64,000 bases of DNA from Microvelia longipes (GCA_018340805.1 JACMZG010001870.1:53920073-53984072), one strand, 5' to 3'. Shown: positions 48,605 to 59,560, counted from the stretch's first letter. Notes: a model not told the origin generated them from the letters alone. A program made the numbers and translations.

Positions 48605-50057
48605 TGTATATTCTACCCATAATACCAACATAACACGGAAAAAATTTCCTAAAATTCCTAAAAATTTTACTAAACAATTCTGTCAAGTTGGCAACACTTT
48701 CACTTTTCCTCCCTAGGGAGTAAAAGTACATTTGCAGTGTGAGATAACAAGACTGTAAGTAGAACTTACAATACAAGGAGTAGATAAATTAAATTTGTTA
48801 ACTGATTATTTTGATTTCATGAGAAATGTGGAGTTTCCATCTCTACTCAAATAATTTGACCGTGCAGTAGTAGAAAGTGCAAGTGTATCTCTGTTACGGC
48901 ATAATCTCCTTTTGAGAGCAGCAAAACTTTAGTTAACTATTTGTTTGGCAAAAATCCAAGTCATGTGGAAAATGAGAGCTCTATAAATTAGATTTAGATT
49001 GTAGCACTCAAAATATTTTTAGATTAGAGCACTTTAAATTTATTCAAAGAATTCAAAGTACTTCTGTCAGCCAAATATACACTAAAAAACATTTGTTCAT
49101 CCATTCACAAAAATAAAGAAAACTTTGAACAGACTCAAAACATGTATAATACAAGATATAAATGCAAAACTAGGAAGTAGTCATAAAAATTAAAATCAAA
49201 TTACTGTTATGGTATAAAATTATACCATACTGTACCTGAAGGACTGTACCTGAGGTACACTGTAACTGAAGGACTGTATCTGAGGTACACTGTAACTGAA
49301 GGACTGTACCTGAGGTACACTGTACCTGAGGTATACTGTAACTGAAGGACTGTACCTGAGGTACACTGTACCTGAAGGACAACAAATGAAAACAAAAATC
49401 TTTAAAAAATATAATTAAGGAATGGCTCCTAGATACCCAAACTAACTTACTTTTAGTATAAATTATGATAGTTTTAGAATTTTGAATTAACTTAATAAGT
49501 TTTAATTTTATTTTCTTAATTTTGTAATTCTTATTCTTACTTTTAACTTGACTACCTATAGTTATGTATTTCATCTCATAAGTTTGCAACCAAATAACCT
49601 CTAACATCCGATACTTTATCAAAGAAATGAGAAATAAAAGCTTTATAAGAAAAAAGTTTAATTGTGTAATTTTAATGTATCAGTGCGAATATTTAGTAAA
49701 TTAATAAGTATAATATGAATATGGAATTTGTAAAATTAGTTTTGTTTGAGTCTGAGCACTACTCTACCACTTGGCTGAGGTGCCATCCTTGTGACAGTGT
49801 TTGCTTCATTCTGTTGCTAATTATTATTCTAAGCAAAAAATGCTATTTATTAATGGAGAGTAACTGTTTTAGACTCACGGTCACATTGAGTGCTAAATAC
49901 CTCTTTATTTGCTGGAACTTCTGCATTACTGTTGAATGTAAAATAGTCTAAAGTTTTCTCATTTTAGGTGTTTCACTCAATAGAATGAAATGAAGTAATT
50001 CAAATGAATTGAAAGGCAAAAGTTGTTCACTACTAGACGGTGTTGAATTTGTTTTAG
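48605..50057. other. intron sequence before exon 10
   Basis: No gene seen. Contains the minisatellite at 49213-49383 and AT-rich sequence. Confidence 0.5.
49213..49383. repeat. minisatellite CTGTACCTGAGGTACACTGTAACTGAAGGA
   Basis: About six copies of a ~31-bp unit. Each holds GTACCTGAGGTAC, an imperfect palindrome, next to CTGAAGGA. Minus-strand frames across it (VYLRYSPSVT repeats) are artefacts of the repeat. Confidence 0.92.
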
Positions 50058-50202
50058 AAGAGTTAAGAAGAATGAAGGGGCTGTAGGCAAGCTGAGTAAT
50101 AAAGTTCAGAAGATCAGGGGAGCCTTGGGTGCGGCGACTCTGGACGGACAGCCTTACGATGCTGCTCATTCTGCTCTACCCCTCGAACCAGCAGCAGAGT
50201 AT
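50058..50202 (+). CDS. SNX14: SNX14 exon 10: RGS-PX linker
   Basis: Acceptor GTTTTAG, donor GTGAGT. One base completes Arg from exon 9, then RVKKNEGAVGKLSNKVQKIR, GALGAATLDGQPYDAAHSAL and PLEPAAEY, phase 0 at the end. The vertebrate counterpart is SRIGSKIKGVFKSTTMEGA; the basic SxKxxxIxGxxxxxTxxG pattern is kept. The preceding intron is about 24 kb and contains the 11.2-kb fold-back element. Confidence 0.85.
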
Positions 50203-52012
50203 GTGAGTGTCTCAGTGTCACCACTTAAACCTAAACTTTTATTTGCAATCAGCAATGCAATGCAATGCCTTTCTTGTTTTGTATTGGCATAATGTAAAAA
50301 TTGGCAAAAATAATTTAATTCTTTCAATCAACTTACAACCCGCCAAAGTCTGCCAAGTTTAGCATTTTTCTTCATATTTAAAGTTTATGTGGGATTGTTA
50401 CTCCTCTGTAACCTGTTTATTACGATGCTGATTTGATAGTCACTTCTACTGTGGAAGGCATCTTCAGGGGAATGGTATGTGTGTCCAGGTATAGCTGAGT
50501 GACAAAAAGGTTAGTTACTGTTACTAATTATCCAAAACTATGTAGAATCCACTTGAAAGCTTTCAAATGTCAACAAGATCAGAATGTTACCTTAAATAAA
50601 ATTTTAAGAATTGTTGAAAGATATCAATTTTTGGAATATGTTACACCTGTAGTATGTCTGCACTGAATGAGCTAAATATCAGGATTTTTTTCTTTTTTCT
50701 ATGGTGCCTATCTATTTGCCAAATTTTATTAAAATCAGCCAAATCGAGTACAAAAATGTACTTTTTTGAGTTGATTTGAAATGGAATGAGCCCTGTAAGA
50801 TAAAAATACCAATATTGATGTGATGAAGTTATTGCTTAAACCATTGGGTATGGGGTGGGGGGGGGGGGAGGTAATCAGTAGAGTAGGATTTGGGTTTAAA
50901 TATGATATTAAGAAGCTGGGAGAGAAGTACTGTGGCTGCCTGCCTTGTTCTTTGAAAAACAATTGCATATAATTATTTCATTATTATTTCTTGTTATATA
51001 CTTTACTACAAGATGTGTGTGTGTGTGTGTAGGGAGAAGAGCTTAGTGAGGAAGATATAGAGAGAGATATGAGCTGTTGGAAAATCAAAATTATTTCTAC
51101 TGATAATAAAAGTGAAAGCAAACAGCAAACCATATTCACTATTCAGGTATTAGTTAGTTATCTCAGTAGATTTTTTACTATGTAGTTCTCTCTTAGTGTT
51201 TCCTAGCATAATTATAGGAGCGGTGAGAACGACTTGTTCAATCCCACACTGACTGCTCAAAAGCTGGCAGCCCTATATATTGCTGCTTTCTCTAAAGTCA
51301 GTTTGATTAGAGAAAGAAAAATCCTTCTATTAGCTTTATTTAATAGCATTGTGCAGAGGATGGAGCAGAACCAGGGCCAGGATCTGTTGCTCTGTTTTAT
51401 AGCCTAGCCTGTGACCCCCCCCCCCTCTTCCAGGACAGCGTGTAGTGTAACAGTCAGTATTTAATTCAAAAAGAAATATATTTCAAAAAATTACAAAACT
51501 ACAGGATTTCCCCAAAACAGTTTTTTAAACTAATAAAATAAAATAATACTTCTAAATTTATGTCTACAGATTTCAAAAAATAAAATAAAAGTAAAATGCA
51601 AATTATTAGGCAATAAATATAAAAACAGATTTCAAGTACTCAGGGTCCAGAGGGCTAAATAAAATTTAATCTAAAATTTTATAAAACAAAACAAAAGCAG
51701 GTTTAAACATATTTTATATTAAACATAATTTTGTTTAAACTTATTTCTGCCTTTTACACATTATATAAATAATAAGCAAAGCAAATATGCCGAAACTTTT
51801 ATCTCTAGTGATACAGTTATACATTCTAATTATTAAATTCATTTTACAAAGTGAGTTTGTTCTGTTGTCTATGTATGTTTATATGTTCTATTTTACTAGA
51901 AAAAAATAATCCAGAAAGCAAACACTTATTGTAAAATTAAAAGTGATGGGCAATTTTATGGAAATACCTTTGACATTTTTATTGCATTGAGTAACACTTA
52001 AGCTATAGTTTA
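50203..52012. other. introns 10 and 11, no further gene seen
   Basis: Apart from exon 11, I see no coding sequence. G run at about 50857-50869, (GT)n at 51014-51030 feeding the exon 11 acceptor, and C run at 51415-51425. AT-rich from 51450. Confidence 0.5.
51033..51146 (+). CDS. SNX14: SNX14 exon 11: acidic linker and PX start
   Basis: Acceptor is the end of a (TG)n tract followed by TAG; donor GTATTA. 38 codons, phase 0 both ends: GEELSEEDIERDMSCWKIKI, then ISTDNKSESKQQTIFTIQ. The acidic stretch leading to a W-K-I strand is the entry into the PX domain, as AAWKISIPYVD is in vertebrates. The pyrimidine tract made of a dinucleotide repeat may make this acceptor length-variable. Confidence 0.85.
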
Positions 52013-52300
52013 GTCTATACAATCTATAAAAATACTGTAGTTTAGTCATACAATATAAAAATACTGTAGTTTAGTCCATACAATCTATAAAAATACTGTA
52101 GTTTAGTCTATACAATCTAAAAAATACTGTAAGTTATACAATCATAAAAATACTGTAGTTTAGTCTATACGATCTATAAAAATACTGTAGTTTTATACAA
52201 TCCATAAAAATACTGTAGTTTAGTCTATGCAATCTATAAAAATACTGTAGTTTAGTCTATACAATCTATAAAAATACTGTAGTTTAGTCTATAAAATCTA
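52013..52300. repeat. 32-bp minisatellite
   Basis: About nine copies of TAGTCTATACAATCTATAAA followed by AATACTGTAGTT, with small deletions in several. Intron 11, next to the LINE F fragment. Confidence 0.95.
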
Positions 52301-52469
52301 TACTCCATCACATTTATGCTGACAATGTTTATTTATTAATAATTGAGAATTACAAGCATTATAGGGCCTGTTATAACAACTATAACAATCAATCCTACAA
52401 CAAACTGAACAAAGTATTTTTATAAGTACTGATGGACATGTTGAATATGTCATGTTGACAGTGTGAGTT

Positions 52470-53410
52470 ATACAAACTCATCATTATTATGACATTGAGT
52501 TCTGGATGCAGGTATGTAAAAAAGCTCTCGCTGTCTTATAAGTCTCTTATAATAATATTCACAACTGTCAATATTATTATTTATAAGTTTATATAATATG
52601 ACCATACTGCTGACTTTGCGTTGAGTCTCTAGATTGTTGTAAGAGAGATCAGTTCCTAAAGTCAAAGTGGGAGTATCTCCAGGAGTACACATCATGTTTC
52701 TTGTAGTAGAGGTACCTGAGGAACCTGTTCTGGACCACCTCAATCTGTTTACATGCTTTCTTGCTACTTGGTGACCATACCGCCGGACAGTATTCTAACT
52801 TAGATCTTATTAAAGAATTAAATAATAACTTGATAGCTGTCAAGTTATTAAAGTCCATAGTGTTTCTTTTAATAAATACAAGTAATTTATAAGGGTCATT
52901 AATAATGTTATTTATATGTAGTTTAAATGAAAGATAACATGTTGTTTATGCATTTTTGAGGAGAAATCCAAGTTATTTTTTCATGTAAACATCATGAAAT
53001 TACATTTCTCTATATTGAGATACATGTTATTTAGAGGAAACCAGTTCACCACTCTATCAAGATCTGCCTGAAGTAGAGAGACATCCAGAATATTATAAAT
53101 TTTTTTATATATTTTACTATCATCCGCAAAAAGAGATTTGCCTGGAATGCTCCACCACTCCAGGCAGATCATGATTAAAAATAATAATGGAGCCAGAACA
53201 GATCCCTGAGGCAACCCACGGCTATTAATAAAACAAGCAGATTTCCAATCAAACACCTCAACATAATTTTCTCTGTTAAACAAATAACTAATAATAAAAT
53301 TAATCAAATTTGTTGAAAAATTCATTTTAAACATTTTATTAATTAAAATATCAAGATGCAATTTATCAAAGGCCTTGGCAAAATCCAGATAAATGACATC
53401 TGTGCGTTGC
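52470..53410 (-). pseudogene. antisense LINE RT fragment (LINE F)
   Basis: Minus strand: LQRTDVIYLDFAKAFDKLHL (RT block A), INSRGLPQGSVLAPLLF (block B), SLFADDSKIYKK (FADD catalytic motif), NNMYLNIEKCNFMMF; after an indel, NSLIRSKLEYCPAVWSPSSK, IEVVQNRFLRYLYYKK; C-terminal part MVILYKLINNNIDS. 5'-truncated exactly at the exon 12 acceptor: the last recognisable codon (Leu-Gln of LQRTD) is the complement of the TTGCAG splice signal. Confidence 0.85.
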
Positions 53411-53412
53411 AG

Positions 53413-53580
53413 GTTGAAGCCTGGGCTCCTGAAGGAGTTCACAGAGAGAAGTGGACCATAGAGAGAAGAATATCAGATTTCTACAGCTTGGAAGCCAAAC
53501 TGAGTGAATTCCATGGCGAGTTTATTGAAAATAAATTACCTTCCTCTGGTATATTATCTACAATACCTACTCAGCCTCAG
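53413..53580 (+). CDS. SNX14: SNX14 exon 12: PX domain
   Basis: Acceptor TTGCAG, donor GTAACT; 56 codons, phase 0. Encodes VEAWAPEGVHREKWTIERRI, SDFYSLEAKLSEFHGEFIEN, KLPSSGIL. W-x2-xRR-x-x-(D/E)F-x-x-LExKLxEFHG is the PX signature; the two Arg of ERRISDF occupy the phosphoinositide-contact position of the fold. SNX14's PX is reported not to be a classical PI3P binder, so no ligand is claimed. Its acceptor lies within about ten bases of the 5' break of an antisense LINE (52470-53410). Confidence 0.93.
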
Positions 53581-53671
53581 GTAACTACATCACTTCTGTT
53601 AAGTCATTATCTGTTGCAGTTTTGTACTGTTTGTCAAAATTTGACCTGAATTTGTTGGCTACCTTGCTTTA

Positions 53672-53698
53672 GAGTTTGATGTCTGTCTATCAATAAGA
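53672..53698 (+). other. possible micro-exon candidate
   Basis: Between exon 12 and exon 13 the vertebrate protein has about a dozen residues (around YEFLKSKREEFQ) that neither exon supplies. A 27-bp stretch here is bordered by TGCTTTAG and GTAAGG and lies only 91 bp after exon 12. In the required phase 0 it reads SLMSVYQ then a stop, so either it is not the missing exon, it carries an indel, or the insect protein simply lacks this loop. Kept only as a lead. Confidence 0.15.
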
Positions 53699-53827
53699 CG
53701 TAAGGATCCTCCATCTGATGGTATTCTTTGTAGAAATAACTGAAGTTTCTAACATTAGGCATCTTCTGATGTAAACTACTGCGTAGATTATCGTTTTATT
53801 CGTGATGTCTATTGTATAAGGAACTAC

Positions 53828-54160
53828 ACTATTGTAGTATGAAGGAACATCTATCCTACATGAAGGATCATATATCCTACATGAGGCATCTATCCTACAT
53901 GGAACATCTATCTACATGAAGGAACATCTATCCTTCATGAAGGATCATATATCCTACATGAAAGTGCATCTATCCTAACATGAAGGATCATATATCTACA
54001 TGAAGGAATATCATCCTACATGAGGCATATATCCTACAATGAAGGATCATATATCCTCATGAAGTGATTATCTACATGAAATAAATATTCTACATGAAGG
54101 AATCATATTATCTACATAAGGATCATATATCCTACATGAAGGTGATCAATATTCTACATC
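53828..54160. repeat. 21-bp minisatellite, left part
   Basis: Degraded tandem copies of CATCTATCCTACATGAAGGAT and ATCATATATCCTACATGAAGG, the same unit as at 59036-59505 and in the same orientation. Copies here contain more deletions than in the right part. The two parts are separated by 4.9 kb of nested transposons. Confidence 0.9.
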
Positions 54161-54171
54161 ATATATCCCAT

Positions 54172-54283
54172 TTTTTTGCGAATTTCCTTTGGAAATTCGC
54201 GGGATGGGCATCATGGCGGAATTTCGACCTCGGACCTCGACACAAATACGTTTCAGAGGTTCTAATGACGAAAATACGTTCGC

Positions 54284-54360
<77 letters not shown>

Positions 54361-54368
54361 TATACATA
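54172..54368 (+). mobile_element. family B fold-back element B1, left piece
   Basis: Starts GCGAATTTCCTTTGGAAATTCGC, itself a hairpin, and matches the inverted text at 56480-56612 (GGACCTC, AGGTTCTAATGACG, ACGTTCGCG...). Ends in a (TA)n tract (54288-54364) into which Tigger 2 is inserted; B1 resumes at 56779. Confidence 0.7.
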
Positions 54369-54777
54369 CAGTCGGACCTCCATATAACGAACTTCTATAC
54401 AACGAAAGTCTCTATGGAACGAATTTTTTACGTTCCCTGAATTTTGTGTTTAAAAGTGTTTCTATTTAACGAAAAAAAAATTCTATATAACGAACAAAAT
54501 TTCCAGAAATAAAGATAAAGACAAGACCCGCAAACTTTCAAGGAATTGACCAAAACGGCACTTCTGTTTTTCTGTAATTTCCCAGAACAATTATTTATTG
54601 ATTCTCGCCCTGCCTTATCTAATTTTGCGAACTCTTTCTTTACATTTTTCTATGAAATTAGGATTAACACAGCATAGAACTAAAAATCTTTCAGTTTTAA
54701 TTTGGTATTTAGTCTGACCAGTTCGTTTGTGAAACTTTTTTTTGTTTGTAAATCGAGTTTATTAAAAATGTCAAAAC

Positions 54778-55035
54778 GGAAACCGATGTCCCTTTCTGAA
54801 AAAATCAATTTATTAAAGATTCTGACGATGGAGTCAAAAACAAAGACTTATCTCTGAAGTATAAAATCGCTCCTAGTTCTATATCAACAATTTAAAAAAT
54901 CGTGAATCTATACTTACGTTATACGAAACGAGTTGCGATTTAAAAAAGAGTTCTCGAGTATGCAAGTATGAAGACATTGATGACGCAATATTACAGTGGG
55001 TGACAAAAATATGCCTGTGACAGGACCGCTAATAA
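54778..55035 (+). pseudogene. Tigger 2 transposase N-terminus, remnant
   Basis: MSKRKPMSLSEKINLLK, then frameshifts, YKIAPSSISTI, a stop, NRESILTL. The same psq-type helix-turn-helix as in Tigger 1, broken by indels. No DDE domain: both Tigger copies are missing the same catalytic part, so they probably derive from one deleted non-autonomous subfamily. Confidence 0.72.
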
Positions 55036-55037
55036 AA

Positions 55038-56408
55038 AAATAATTCTGGCGCGGTGGTCCGCATATCGGGCGAATTTCCTTTGATGCGTGTTTCCGTGCT
55101 TTTTATATAAGTTTACAACTACTAAAAATAATTCCGGCGCGGTAGTCCGCTGTCGGGCGAATTTCATTTAGAATACGTGTTTCCGTGCTAAACAACCATT
55201 TTCTTGCTTATGCAAGAACCATGCCCATTGCGTGGTTCCGGTTCATGCTTTAGAACCTAAGCAGTTACTCAATGTGTCAAGCACTGCTCGTAACTCATTT
55301 TGGTCTGTATTTCCAAAGGAAATGCGCATAACTATCCAGTTGGTTGCAAAAACTATGCCTCTAAAATTAGAATTACGCTCTATTATTTGCACTATTTTAA
55401 AGCTTAGTTACTTATCTTTAAGCTTAGTCAGTTATCTTTAAAGGTTTTAGCGCATTTCCTTTGGAAAATACAGACAAAATGAGTTACGAGCAGTGCTTGA
55501 CAATTGAGTAACTGCTTAGGTTCTAAAGCATGAACCGGAACCACGCAATGGGCATGGTTCTTGCATAAGCAAGAAAATGGTTGTTTAGCACGGAAACACG
55601 TATTCTAAATGAAATTCACCCGACAGCGGACCACCGCGCCGGAATTATTTATTTAGTAGTTGTAAACTTATATAAAAAGCACGGAAACACGCATCAAAGG
55701 AAATTCGCCCGACATGCGGACCACCGCGCCAGAATTATTTCCTAGTTGTAAACTTATATTAGGTAAAAAAACGATAAAAAATGATCGACCCTTCCAGGAT
55801 GTGAACCCAGGTACCCTGAGTTTGAGTGGTTGTATTGACTCCGGACCACAGGCATTCATCTCAGAGGCCCAAAATACATTGAAAACGACACCCTACTCGA
55901 AATTTAATTTCAACGACCGTAATTTTGGTTTTCTATAATTTTGTGGTTTTTTCGACTTTGGTAACTTAAAGTGGTTGTATCGACTTCGGACTGGTTTCAT
56001 TCGATTCCGCGCCCAAAATTACATTGAAACGACACCCTACTCGAAATTTTTTTTTATCGACCTAAATTTTGGTTTTCGGGAATTTAGAATGGTTTTTTCG
56101 ATTTTTAGGTCACTTATAGTGTCGTATCGACTTCGACCGGTTTCATTCGATTCAGCGTCTCAAAAACATAAAATATTGACCTTTTTTTGCGGCAAAAAAT
56201 ATTAACCCTGAATTTGCCGATTTTTTGAAAATTTCGCTGACTCAGCAAACCGGGTTAATGACGTCACAAAAACCTGGTTTTCAATAGGGTTTGTGTCCTC
56301 CCAAAGGTTGATTTTTGTACCAAGTTTGGTTAAAAAATATTAATCCGTTCGAAAGATAGAGTGTTTACAAGAAAGTGTCTAGATAATATATATATATATA
56401 TATATATA

Positions 56409-56490
<82 letters not shown>

Positions 56491-56612
56491 TTCAAAAAAA
56501 GTATTTTTTCGTCATAAGGGACCTCTGAAACGGATTTGTGTCGTGGTCCGAGGTTCGAATTCCGCCATGACGCCTATCCCATTAGGCGAATTTTCAAAGG
56601 AAATTCGCTAAA
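55038..56612 (-). mobile_element. family B element B2, nested in Tigger 2
   Basis: Inverted relative to B1. Parts: large hairpin 55040-55752; unique blocks 55770-56370 with GACACCCTACTCGAAAT and AACCTGGTTTTCAAT; (TA)n 56382-56486; end block with GGGACCTCTGAAACGGATTT and GCGAATTTTCAAAGGAAATT. About 1.57 kb, close to the length of B1 without its insertion. No ORF. Confidence 0.75.
55040..55752. repeat. large hairpin of element B2
   Basis: Arms of about 320 bp: the left reads ATTCTGGCGCGGTGGTCCGC, AATTCCGGCGCGGTAGTCCG, ACGTGTTTCCGTGCT, CATGCTTTAGAACCTAAGCA; the right reads the complement in reverse order, ending GCGGACCACCGCGCCAGAAT. The short loop is near 55400-55440. Each arm has an internal direct repeat (CCGGCGCGGTxGTCCGC twice, about 90 bp apart). 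Confidence 0.93.
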
Positions 56613-56778
56613 AGCTGCTGAATATTCAACTGCGAGGTTATTATTCATCCTAAATATACATTAAAATATCATAAAATATTACAGAGTTATTTATTTGTTC
56701 AATTTCTATACAACAAAATTTCTATATAACGAATTTTTTCACTTGAACCTTTAAGTTCGTTATATAGAGGTCCGACTG

Positions 56779-58125
56779 TATATGTATATATATATGTATT
56801 TCTAGACACTTTCTTGTAAACACTCTATCTTCGAACGGATTAATATTTTTCAACCAAACTTGGTACAAAAAATCAACCTTCGGGAGAACACGAACCCTAT
56901 TGAAAACCAGGTTTTTTGTGACGTCATTACCCGGTTTGCTGAGTCAGCGATTTTTTCCAAAAAATCGTCAAAATTCGGGGTTAATATTTTTTGCCGCGAA
57001 AAAGGTCAATATTTATGTTTTTTGAGGCGCTGAATCGAATGAAACCAGTCCGAAGTCGATACGACCACTCTAAGTGACCAAAAAGTCCAAAAAACCATTG
57101 TAAATTACCAAAAACCAAAATTAAGGCCGATAAAAAATAAATTTCGAGTAGGGTGTCGTTTTCGATGTATTTTTGGGCGCTGAATCGAATGAAACCGGTC
57201 CGAAGTCGATACGACCACTCTAAGTTACCAAAAAGTCCAAAAAACCACTAAAATTATCGAAAACCAAAATTACGGTCGTTAAAAATTAAATATCGAGTAG
57301 GGTGTCGTTTTCTATGTTTTTTGGGCCTCTAAGTTGAATGGCAGTGGTCCAGAGTCAATACGAGCACTTAAACTCAGAGTACGTGGGTTCAAATCCTGGT
57401 AGGGACGATCACTTTTTATCGTTTTTTTACTTAATATAAGTTTACAACTAGAAAAATAATTCTGGCGCGGTGGTCCGCATGTCGGGTGAATTTCCTTTGG
57501 ATGCGTGTTTCCGTGCTTTTTACATTATATAAGTTTACAACTACTAAATAAATAATTCCGGCGCGGTGGTCCGCTGTCGGGCGAATTTCATGTAGAATTC
57601 GTGTTTCCGTGCTTAACAACCCATTTCTTGCTTAAGGTTCCGGTTCATGCTTTAGAACCTAAGCAGTTACTCGATTGTCAAGCACTGCTCGTAACTCATT
57701 TTGTCTGTATTTTTCAAAGGAAATGTGCTAAAACCTTTAAAGATAACTGACTAAGCTTAAATATAAGTAACTAAGCTTTAAACTAGTGCAAATAGTGCGT
57801 ACTTCTAATTTTAGAGGCATATTTTTGAACAACCAACTGGATAATTATGCGCATTTCCTTTGAAAAATACAGACAAAATGAGTTACGAGCAGTGCTTGAC
57901 AATCGAGTAACTGCTTAGGTTCTAAAGCATGAACCGGAACCTTAAGCAAGAAATGAGTTGTTAAGCACGGAAACACGAATTCTACATGAAATTCGCCCGA
58001 CAGCGGACCACCGCGCCGGAATTATTTATTTAGTAGTTGTAAACTTATATAATGTAAAAAGCACGGAAACACGCATCCAAAGGAAATTCGCCCGACATGC
58101 GGACCACCGCGCCAGAATTATTTTT
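56779..58125 (+). mobile_element. family B element B1, right piece
   Basis: Resumes after Tigger 2 with (TA)n, then TTCTAGACACTTTCTTGTAA, the GAGTAGGGTGTCGTTTTCGA block (repeated at 57149 and 57296), and the large hairpin (57446-58118), ending GCGGACCACCGCGCCAGAAT. Together with 54172-54368 this restores a complete family B copy. Confidence 0.72.
57446..58118. repeat. large hairpin of element B1
   Basis: Second copy of the hairpin at 55040-55752, with arms of about 270 bp (57450-57720 and 57850-58118) and a ~130-bp middle. Arms match base for base over long stretches. Confidence 0.93.
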
Positions 58126-58149
58126 TTTTAGGTAGTAACCCTACCTAAA

Positions 58150-59030
58150 ATGCATTTATTTTTTTTCAGATGTTCCATACAAATATTACATGTGTTATCA
58201 GCTAAATTTTAACAGGGGCACATATGTAAAATTTTGACTCTTTAAGTAGTAACAAGATATGCAAGGTAGCTTGAATAAACACATAATTAAATTATATACT
58301 TAAAGATATTTATATATACAGAAAAAAAATATGTAACTTGATTTGTAAATAATTTAAAATCATAATAAAAAAATGTGTAAAAATAATAATTATAAAGATA
58401 AAAAATTATTTAAATATAATAGTTATAAAGATAAGAAATTTAGTTACAAACTTAATTTGTCAAAATCCAAAGAGTTAATTAAATTAGAGAAAATATTAAA
58501 ATATTAAAACATTTGAAGATTAGTAGAGTCCAAGACTCTCCTCTTGTGACAAGGCTAGAAATTAATGAGCTTCTCAGCATCAAATAACGGGCAATCAAAA
58601 ATAATGTGGTGCCATGTTTGGGGAGTTACCATGTCGCAGCTACATGATGGATCTGGAATAATTTTAAAACGGTTAAGATATGCTTTGTTGGAACCATGGC
58701 CAAAAAGGGCTTGCGTAATTTTGTACGTAAGGACTATATTTTTTTGACCTGCTCTCTACGGTTGGGAAAAATTGTTTAGTCCACATCCCTTTCTCTGAAT
58801 TTATCCACATTTCTTTCCATTTTTCCAAACTTATCTCATAACTTAACCGTTTTAAAGTTGACTTGGGGATTCTTTCATAAGCTGGGCTTACACTAAAGGA
58901 GTTGAGTAAAACTTCCTTGGCTAATTCGTCAGCTTTTTCATAACCACCAATATCAGAATGACCTTTGACCCATCGTATTTGAACAGATGATCCTGTCTCA
59001 AAAGTTGTAGTAATAAACACCGGCAGGATT
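58150..59030 (-). pseudogene. antisense LINE 3' fragment with RNase H (LINE G)
   Basis: Minus strand from 59020: ETGSSVQIRWVKGHSDIGGY, EKADELAKEVLLNS, the end of an RNase H domain (WVxGHxxxxGxExADxLA), then KWKEMWINSEKGMWTKQFFP, and further left, in another frame, RFKIIPDPSCSCDMVTPQTW with HHIIFDCPLF, the C-x-C...H-x4-C end typical of R1/LOA/I-type ORF2. Left of 58550 lies AT-rich 3' UTR. Its 5' end is cut at the minisatellite. Confidence 0.82.
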
Positions 59031-59035
59031 CTACA

Positions 59036-59505
59036 TAAAGATGCATCTATCCTTCATGAAGGATCATCTATCCTTCATGAAGGATCATATATCCTACATG
59101 AAGGTGCATCAATCCTACATGAAGGTGCATCTATCCTACATGAAGGTGCATCTATCCTTTATGAAGGATCATATATCCTACATGAAGGATCATATATCCT
59201 ACATGAAGGTGCATCTATCCTACATAAAGATGCATCTATCCTACATAAAGGTGCATCTACCCTACATGAAGATGCATCTATCCTACATGAAGGATCATAT
59301 ATCCTACATGAAGGTGCATCTATCCTACATGAAGGTGCATCTATCCTACATGAAGGTGCATCTATTCTACATGAAGGTGCATCTATCCTTCATGAAGGAT
59401 CTTATATCCTACATGAAGGATCATATATCCTACATGAAGGTGCATCTATCTTACATGAAGGTGCATCTATCCTACATGAAGGTGCATCTATCCTTGACGG
59501 AGGAC
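59036..59505. repeat. 21-bp minisatellite, right part
   Basis: About 22 units of CATCTATCCTACATGAAGGTG with a variant CATATATCCTACATGAAGGAT. The 21-bp period leaves an open frame of 162 codons (HLSYMKV repeats), not taken as a gene: there are no flanking coding signals and the left part of the array is full of frameshifts. Confidence 0.95.
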
Positions 59506-59560
59506 AATGAACAAATTATTATGTTTTAGAATGAGCATGAATGGAGTGGATCAGAAGGAG

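Larger units (their letters stand above)
54369..56778 (+). mobile_element. Tigger/pogo-like element 2, with nested insertion
   Basis: Termini CAGTCGGACCTCCATATAAC and, inverted, CAGTCGGACCTCTATATAAC, with TA at 54367-54368 and 56779-56780. Same family as Tigger 1 at 6907-7765, about 90% alike. A family B element (about 55038-56608) is inserted in its middle. Tigger sequence resumes with AAAAGCTGCTGAATATTCAA at about 56608. Confidence 0.88.

Noticed and set aside
59041..59529. 162-codon frame of HLSYMKV repeats
   Set aside because: Product of a 21-bp period array. The left part of the same array is full of frameshifts, so there is no sign of coding constraint.
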